From the NCBI GenBank assembly GCA_937957985.1, contig CALGOH010000020.1:1-8704 (forward strand): a stretch of 8,704 bases of DNA, in the 5' to 3' direction. Numbering within the stretch: the stretch's first letter is position 1; each line of letters starts with the position of its first letter. The notes beneath the pieces are model-generated. The model did not search any database. It was not told where the DNA came from and saw only the letters and a program-made list of their open reading frames with translations. Position numbers and translations under genes: made by a program. Positions 5,254 to 8,704 of this stretch are shown piece by piece. Source of the stretch: an uncultured Verrucomicrobiae bacterium (lineage in GTDB: Bacteria > Verrucomicrobiota > Verrucomicrobiia > Verrucomicrobiales > Akkermansiaceae).

Positions 5254-6255
5254 ATGCAAGCTCCCGTCCTCGTCACCGGCGGTGCCGGATACATCGGTTC
5301 GCACACCGTGCGCCTTCTTGCCGGGCAGGGGTTGAAGATCGTGGTCCTCGACAACCTGGTCTTCGGCCACGAGGGGGCGATCGTGGACGACGGGGTGGAA
5401 CTCGTCCGCGGCGACGTTGGCGACAAGCGGCTGATCGAGGAGCTTTTCGACAGGCACCACTTCGGGGCGGTGGTCCATTTCGCCGCCTACGCCTACGTCG
5501 GCGAGTCGGTGACCGATCCGCTGAAATACTACCGCAACAACACCGCCGAGCCGCTGACCCTGCTCGAGGTGATGCAGGCGCACGACTGCCGGTGCTTCGT
5601 CTTTTCCTCCACCTGCGCGACCTACGGGGTGCCGGAATCGGTCCCGATCGTCGAATCCAACCCGCAGGCTCCGATCAATCCCTACGGCCGCAGCAAGCTG
5701 ATGGTCGAGTGGATCCTGCGAGACTGCGAGAAGGCGTGGGGCCTGAGAAGCGCCTGCCTGCGGTATTTCAACGCCAGCGGAGCGAGCGAGGACGGCAGCA
5801 TCGGGGAGGATCACGACCCGGAAACCCATCTCATTCCCCGGGTGCTGATGGCGGTCACCGGCGAGATCCCGCAGGTGGATGTCTACGGCACCGACTACCC
5901 GACGCCGGACGGCACCTGCATCCGCGACTACATCCATGTCGAGGATCTCGCCGATGCGCACTTCAAGGCGCTCGTGCATCTCGCCGGGGGTGGTGAATCG
6001 GTCCGGTGCAACCTCGGCACCGGAGTCGGGGTGTCGGTGCGGGAGATCATCGATGCGGTCGAGGAAGTGACCGGCCGCAAGGTGCCGGTCGAGTATGGAC
6101 CCCGCCGCGAAGGGGACCCGCCCGCCCTGCTTGCCGACCCGACGCTGGCGAAACAGCAGCTCGGCTGGGAGGCCCGCCACAAGGACGTCCGCGACATGGT
6201 CCGAAGCGCCTGGCAGTGGATGAACGGCCCGAACAGGGGGCGATTCGAACGATGA
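5254..6255 (+). CDS. galE: UDP-glucose 4-epimerase
   Basis: GalE interconverts UDP-glucose and UDP-galactose in the cytoplasm, using tightly bound NAD, and supplies galactose for surface polysaccharides or feeds the Leloir pathway. The 333-residue product is an extended short-chain dehydrogenase. The Rossmann motif is TGGAGYIG (8-15); LDNL (32-35) begins the adenine-ribose site. HFAAYAYVGESVTDPLKYY (75-93) is typical of GalE. FSSTCATYG (117-125) and Y144-x3-K148 in NPYGRSK form the catalytic centre. LRYFNASGA (169-177) and TCIRDYIHVEDLA (221-233) complete the sugar-nucleotide site. The ATG at 5254 begins the first beta strand directly (MQAPVLVTGG); the frame is open to 5143, but those 37 residues have no family counterpart. 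No other galactose gene is nearby. The pseudopilin genes start 79 bp downstream with no terminator evident between them, so read-through is possible. Confidence 0.95.
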   Translation: MQAPVLVTGGAGYIGSHTVRLLAGQGLKIVVLDNLVFGHEGAIVDDGVELVRGDVGDKRLIEELFDRHHFGAVVHFAAYAYVGESVTDPLKYYRNNTAEPLTLLEVMQAHDCRCFVFSSTCATYGVPESVPIVESNPQAPINPYGRSKLMVEWILRDCEKAWGLRSACLRYFNASGASEDGSIGEDHDPETHLIPRVLMAVTGEIPQVDVYGTDYPTPDGTCIRDYIHVEDLADAHFKALVHLAGGGESVRCNLGTGVGVSVREIIDAVEEVTGRKVPVEYGPRREGDPPALLADPTLAKQQLGWEARHKDVRDMVRSAWQWMNGPNRGRFER

Positions 6256-6334
6256 AGCCGAGGTAACCGCGATGTAATGACATTCCTCCTTGCTCTGTTC
6301 CGGAGCTTGGTTTTTCTTCTTCCAGATTCAATCC

Positions 6335-7033
6335 ATGAAAGCCCGCCGTCCACGATTCTCCGGTTTCACGCTCGTCGAGCTGCTGGTGGTCATCCTGATC
6401 ATCAGCATCCTGCTCACCATCGGTTCCGTCGCCCTCAAGGGAGCGGGAGGCAAGGGCGTGACGACCGCGCTCGCCGCGACGGAGGCACTTTTCGACGAAG
6501 CCCGCTCGGTGGCGATGGGAAGCGGCGCACGCTCGCGGCTGCTCATCAATGCCGATGACCCGCAGTCGCCGAACTACCTGCAGCAGATCGTCATCGTGAG
6601 CGAGATGCTGGATGACACCGGCCAGCCGTTCGACCCGCCGCAGTGGGAGCTTTCCAGCCGCGGCTACACGCTTCCGGACAAGGTCTATTTCAGCCAGGAA
6701 TTCAGCCGGAAGGACCACGAGAGCGGAACCGGCGAGATCGAAACCTTCGACCTCACGGGCGGGCGCATCTCGGCGGCCTACGCCGGCGAATACTACTTCT
6801 ACGAGTTCAACAGCGAGGGGATCTGCACGACCGGATTGTCGGGTGACGACTACACGGGTCCGAGCTTCGTCCTCGGTGCCGGTGTCCGCCGCCCCGGCGA
6901 CGAGGAGCCGAGGACCACCGGAGAGGCGAGGCGCGATTTCGGAGGATTCGTCATCTGGAGGAACGGATCGACCTCGATCTTCCGCAACCCGCAGCAGATC
7001 CTCGGCGGACAAAACGAACCCACGAATTTCTGA
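6335..7033 (+). CDS. Prepilin-type protein, GspH-like; resembles Verru_Chthon cassette protein D
   Basis: A 232-residue secreted pseudopilin. The leader MKARRPRFSG (1-10) is short and basic and ends in Gly, followed by FTLVELLVVILIISILLTIG, the prepilin peptidase and N-methylation signal. Cleavage is expected between Gly10 and Phe11, with Glu at mature position 5 (residue 15). The helix after it contains ATEALFDEARSVAMGSGARSRL (48-69), the kind of segment seen in GspH and in the cassette D proteins (helix, then a beta-strand with short hydrophobic residues, LLIN). The remainder is a polar globular domain with one Cys (164). The ATG at 6335 gives a normal leader length; the frame is open 15 codons further back to 6290 but adds non-homologous Phe-rich sequence. 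No Shine-Dalgarno precedes it. It is first of three genes spaced 3 and 15 bp apart. Family names are from memory of motif, length and order, not from a search. Confidence 0.85.
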   Translation: MKARRPRFSGFTLVELLVVILIISILLTIGSVALKGAGGKGVTTALAATEALFDEARSVAMGSGARSRLLINADDPQSPNYLQQIVIVSEMLDDTGQPFDPPQWELSSRGYTLPDKVYFSQEFSRKDHESGTGEIETFDLTGGRISAAYAGEYYFYEFNSEGICTTGLSGDDYTGPSFVLGAGVRRPGDEEPRTTGEARRDFGGFVIWRNGSTSIFRNPQQILGGQNEPTNF

Positions 7034-7036
7034 CCC

Positions 7037-7765
7037 ATGATCAAGAGCCATTCCCCATCCACCCCGCGCGGAGGTTTCACCCTGATGGAAACCGTGATCG
7101 CCATCGGCGTGCTCGCGGTGCTCCTGACGGCGTTCCTCGCGGTGTTCACGCCCGCCGCGCAGGGCATCCGCAAGGCGATCAGCGCCGAGGAAGCGGACCG
7201 ACTCGCCTTCACCCTCGAGCGCGAGCTCGTCACCCTGCGGGACGGCGAAGGCGACTACGCCACCGGCTTCGACAAGGCCTATGACTGGATCGAATCATCG
7301 CACGATTCCGGTCAGGCCCTCCTGATCTATCAGTATCGTGGGGATCCTTCGCAGATCCGGCCGGACGGAACGATGGAGCCCTACACCGCCGCCGATGGCG
7401 TGGCCGGACAGGATTTCGTGGTTCAGCCCGTGGTCCGCCGCAAGGATGCGGGCGCCACCCTTGAAGACGATCTCAAGGCGCTCGAGGGACGGATCTTCAC
7501 GGTGAAGATGACCCAGCTCGTCTTCAATGACGCCGGCGAACTCGAGCGTGGAACGCCGGGGAAGATCGACGATCCGACTCCGGAGGGAGATGGAGGCGGC
7601 GGCGGTGCGGGTGGCGACTCAGAGTCCTACCCCGAAGCCTACATCGCCTTCGCCGCCGAGTTCTACCGGGTTCCGAATGCGTCCTTCCGCTACATTCAGG
7701 ACAAGCTGGACCTCGAGTCGCTTGATAACCCGATCTTCACCCGCAACCTGGCGGTCCGTCGATAA
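7037..7765 (+). CDS. Prepilin-type protein, GspI/PilV-like; resembles Verru_Chthon cassette protein B
   Basis: A 242-residue pseudopilin. The leader MIKSHSPSTPRGG (1-13) precedes FTLMETVIAIGVLAVLLTAF; cleavage is expected between Gly13 and Phe14, with Glu18 at mature position 5. The Met-Glu-Thr-Val-Ile-Ala form is typical of GspI/PilV-type minor pseudopilins. After it comes FTPAAQGIRKAISAEEADRLAF (37-58), which recalls the Pro-containing stretch after the helix in cassette B proteins. The rest is a soluble domain rich in Asp and Glu, with a Gly-rich acidic linker GDGGGGGAGGDSES (184-197) between two more structured parts, and no cysteine. The ATG lies 3 bp after the stop of the previous gene, so translation is probably coupled; no Shine-Dalgarno is present. 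The product likely assembles with its neighbours at the tip of a pilus-like fibre; this is inference from the family and the operon. Confidence 0.85.
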   Translation: MIKSHSPSTPRGGFTLMETVIAIGVLAVLLTAFLAVFTPAAQGIRKAISAEEADRLAFTLERELVTLRDGEGDYATGFDKAYDWIESSHDSGQALLIYQYRGDPSQIRPDGTMEPYTAADGVAGQDFVVQPVVRRKDAGATLEDDLKALEGRIFTVKMTQLVFNDAGELERGTPGKIDDPTPEGDGGGGGAGGDSESYPEAYIAFAAEFYRVPNASFRYIQDKLDLESLDNPIFTRNLAVRR

Positions 7766-7780
7766 TTCACTGACAACGGC

Positions 7781-8704
7781 ATGAAAAACCTTTCCGAAAA
7801 ACGGCGTCGCGGCGGCTTCACGCTCATCGAACTCATGGTCGCGATGGGCATCACCGCGATCATCATCACCGTGCTGGTGAGCATCACCGGCATCGCCACC
7901 GACACCTGGACGCGCAGCCGGGCGGAGATCCGCGCCTCGCGGCAGGCGAAGGTCATGCTTGAGACGATGGCCCGCGACCTCGAGTCGCTGGTCGTGCGCC
8001 GTGGCAACGACTTCGAATGGGTCTACGCGGACCTCGACTCCTCGGCCAACCTGCCCCGGGTTTCCGAAGGCGGTGCATCGAGTGATCCGATCGCCCTGAC
8101 CTTCCTGACCGCCGCCACGGACCGCTATCTCGGCCAGGTCGGCGAGGAGTTCCCGGACAATGCGGGCGATGTTTCCTGTGTCTCCTACCGGCTGCGCTAC
8201 CAGGATCCCATCGAGGGTGGAAGCGATGACCGGAACTCCACTTTCGTGCTCTACCGGTTGCTAGTGAATCCGGACAAGACCTTCACCGATCTCCTGGGGC
8301 AGCCGGATCTCGACGCGGCCTTCAACTCATACGAGGGGGATATCGACGAACAGGAGAACTTCATCTGTGAGAACGTCCATCAGTTTTCGATGGCTTTTCA
8401 TGTCGAGGTCACCCGGACCGTCGGCAATGAAACGGAGATCGAAACGGTACGGGTGGTGCTCGGGAGCAGTTCCGGCGACGGTGACTTCCGGGTGACGGGC
8501 CGCGGCATCCAGACCAGTCTGGATGTGGACGGCGCCAGCCCCGAGGAGATCCAGGCGGGTCGCCTGAAAGCGGTCGAGATCAGCATGTCGGTCCTTTCGG
8601 ACGCTGGCGTCGCGCGGATGAACGCCGCCGACGGCCTGAACGAGAAGGACTACGCCCGCAACGTCTTCCACTTCTCCCGAATGGTCGAGCTGCCGGGCAT
8701 GTGA
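7781..8704 (+). CDS. Prepilin-type protein, GspJ/PilW-like; resembles Verru_Chthon cassette protein C
   Basis: A complete 307-residue pseudopilin whose TGA is the last codon of the window. The leader MKNLSEKRRRGG (1-12) precedes FTLIELMVAMGITAIIITVL; cleavage is expected between Gly12 and Phe13, with Glu17 at mature position 5. The following helix TWTRSRAEIRASRQAKVMLETMARDL (42-67) matches the GspJ/PilW pattern of a Trp near the membrane exit, then Arg/Ala-rich turns and an Arg-Asp/Glu-Leu end. This is also the pattern I recall for cassette C proteins. Two cysteines (one near 131, one near 192) lie in the beta-rich C-terminal domain and could pair. The ATG lies 15 bp after the previous stop; no Shine-Dalgarno is visible. 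It is longer than its two partners, as GspJ usually is relative to GspH and GspI. A fourth gene is expected directly downstream. Confidence 0.87.
   Translation: MKNLSEKRRRGGFTLIELMVAMGITAIIITVLVSITGIATDTWTRSRAEIRASRQAKVMLETMARDLESLVVRRGNDFEWVYADLDSSANLPRVSEGGASSDPIALTFLTAATDRYLGQVGEEFPDNAGDVSCVSYRLRYQDPIEGGSDDRNSTFVLYRLLVNPDKTFTDLLGQPDLDAAFNSYEGDIDEQENFICENVHQFSMAFHVEVTRTVGNETEIETVRVVLGSSSGDGDFRVTGRGIQTSLDVDGASPEEIQAGRLKAVEISMSVLSDAGVARMNAADGLNEKDYARNVFHFSRMVELPGM

Noticed and set aside
4229..5335. 368-codon plus-strand frame opposite the lipoprotein gene
   Set aside because: Low-complexity Ala/Val/Arg shadow that runs past the galE start in another frame. The minus-strand frame has a proper lipobox and stop next to the rhomboid gene, so it is the better gene.
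6256..6334. Terminator or separate promoter between galE and the pseudopilin genes
   Set aside because: I saw no stem-loop followed by T residues. The T-rich stretch at 6311-6321 has no GC-rich stem before it, and no convincing -35/-10 pair is present.

Overview
The window is GC-rich and gene-dense, with 11 protein-coding genes, no RNA genes and no recognisable insertion sequence or CRISPR array. The best guess for the organism is a member of the Verrucomicrobiota. The main reason is the run of three prepilin-type genes at the right end, whose order and lengths recall the 'Verru_Chthon cassette' D-B-C proteins described from Verrucomicrobium and Chthoniobacter. The near absence of Shine-Dalgarno sequences and the GC-rich codon use fit but do not prove this. 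No search could be run.

Left third (minus strand, 1-2172): trpA, then dapF, then dapA, read leftwards. This is a biosynthetic run for tryptophan, lysine and peptidoglycan precursors; dapA leaves the window at base 1. The 151-bp gap between trpA and dapF carries an unusual short tandem repeat (AAGGTC units, then GACTTT units in inverted orientation). The visible part of DapA has Asp where the catalytic-triad Tyr107 of the E. coli enzyme aligns.

Divergent control region (2173-2314): it separates trpA from nuoB and contains a perfect 8-2-8 palindrome with the TGTGA-N6-TCACA pattern of CRP/FNR-family operators. It is the strongest regulatory signal in the window.

Middle (plus strand, 2315-4201): nuoB and nuoC of respiratory complex I, lying alone without nuoA or nuoD, followed by a rhomboid-family intramembrane serine protease with intact catalytic residues. 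A convergent gene (4208-5125, minus) encodes a lipoprotein with a Tyr/Cys-rich head and a Gln/Pro/Arg/Asn-rich tail; I do not recognise its family.

Right part (plus strand, 5254-8704): galE (UDP-glucose 4-epimerase) behind a perfect TTGACA box, then three tightly packed genes for proteins with a type IV prepilin/pseudopilin N-terminus, each keeping the Gly|Phe cleavage site and the +5 glutamate. Their order and features resemble minor pseudopilins GspH-GspI-GspJ. The third gene ends on the last base of the window, so the expected fourth member (Verru_Chthon protein A or a GspK equivalent) would lie just outside. This cassette is the best candidate here for a poorly described system, probably an envelope secretion or pilus-like machine whose tip is made of these proteins.
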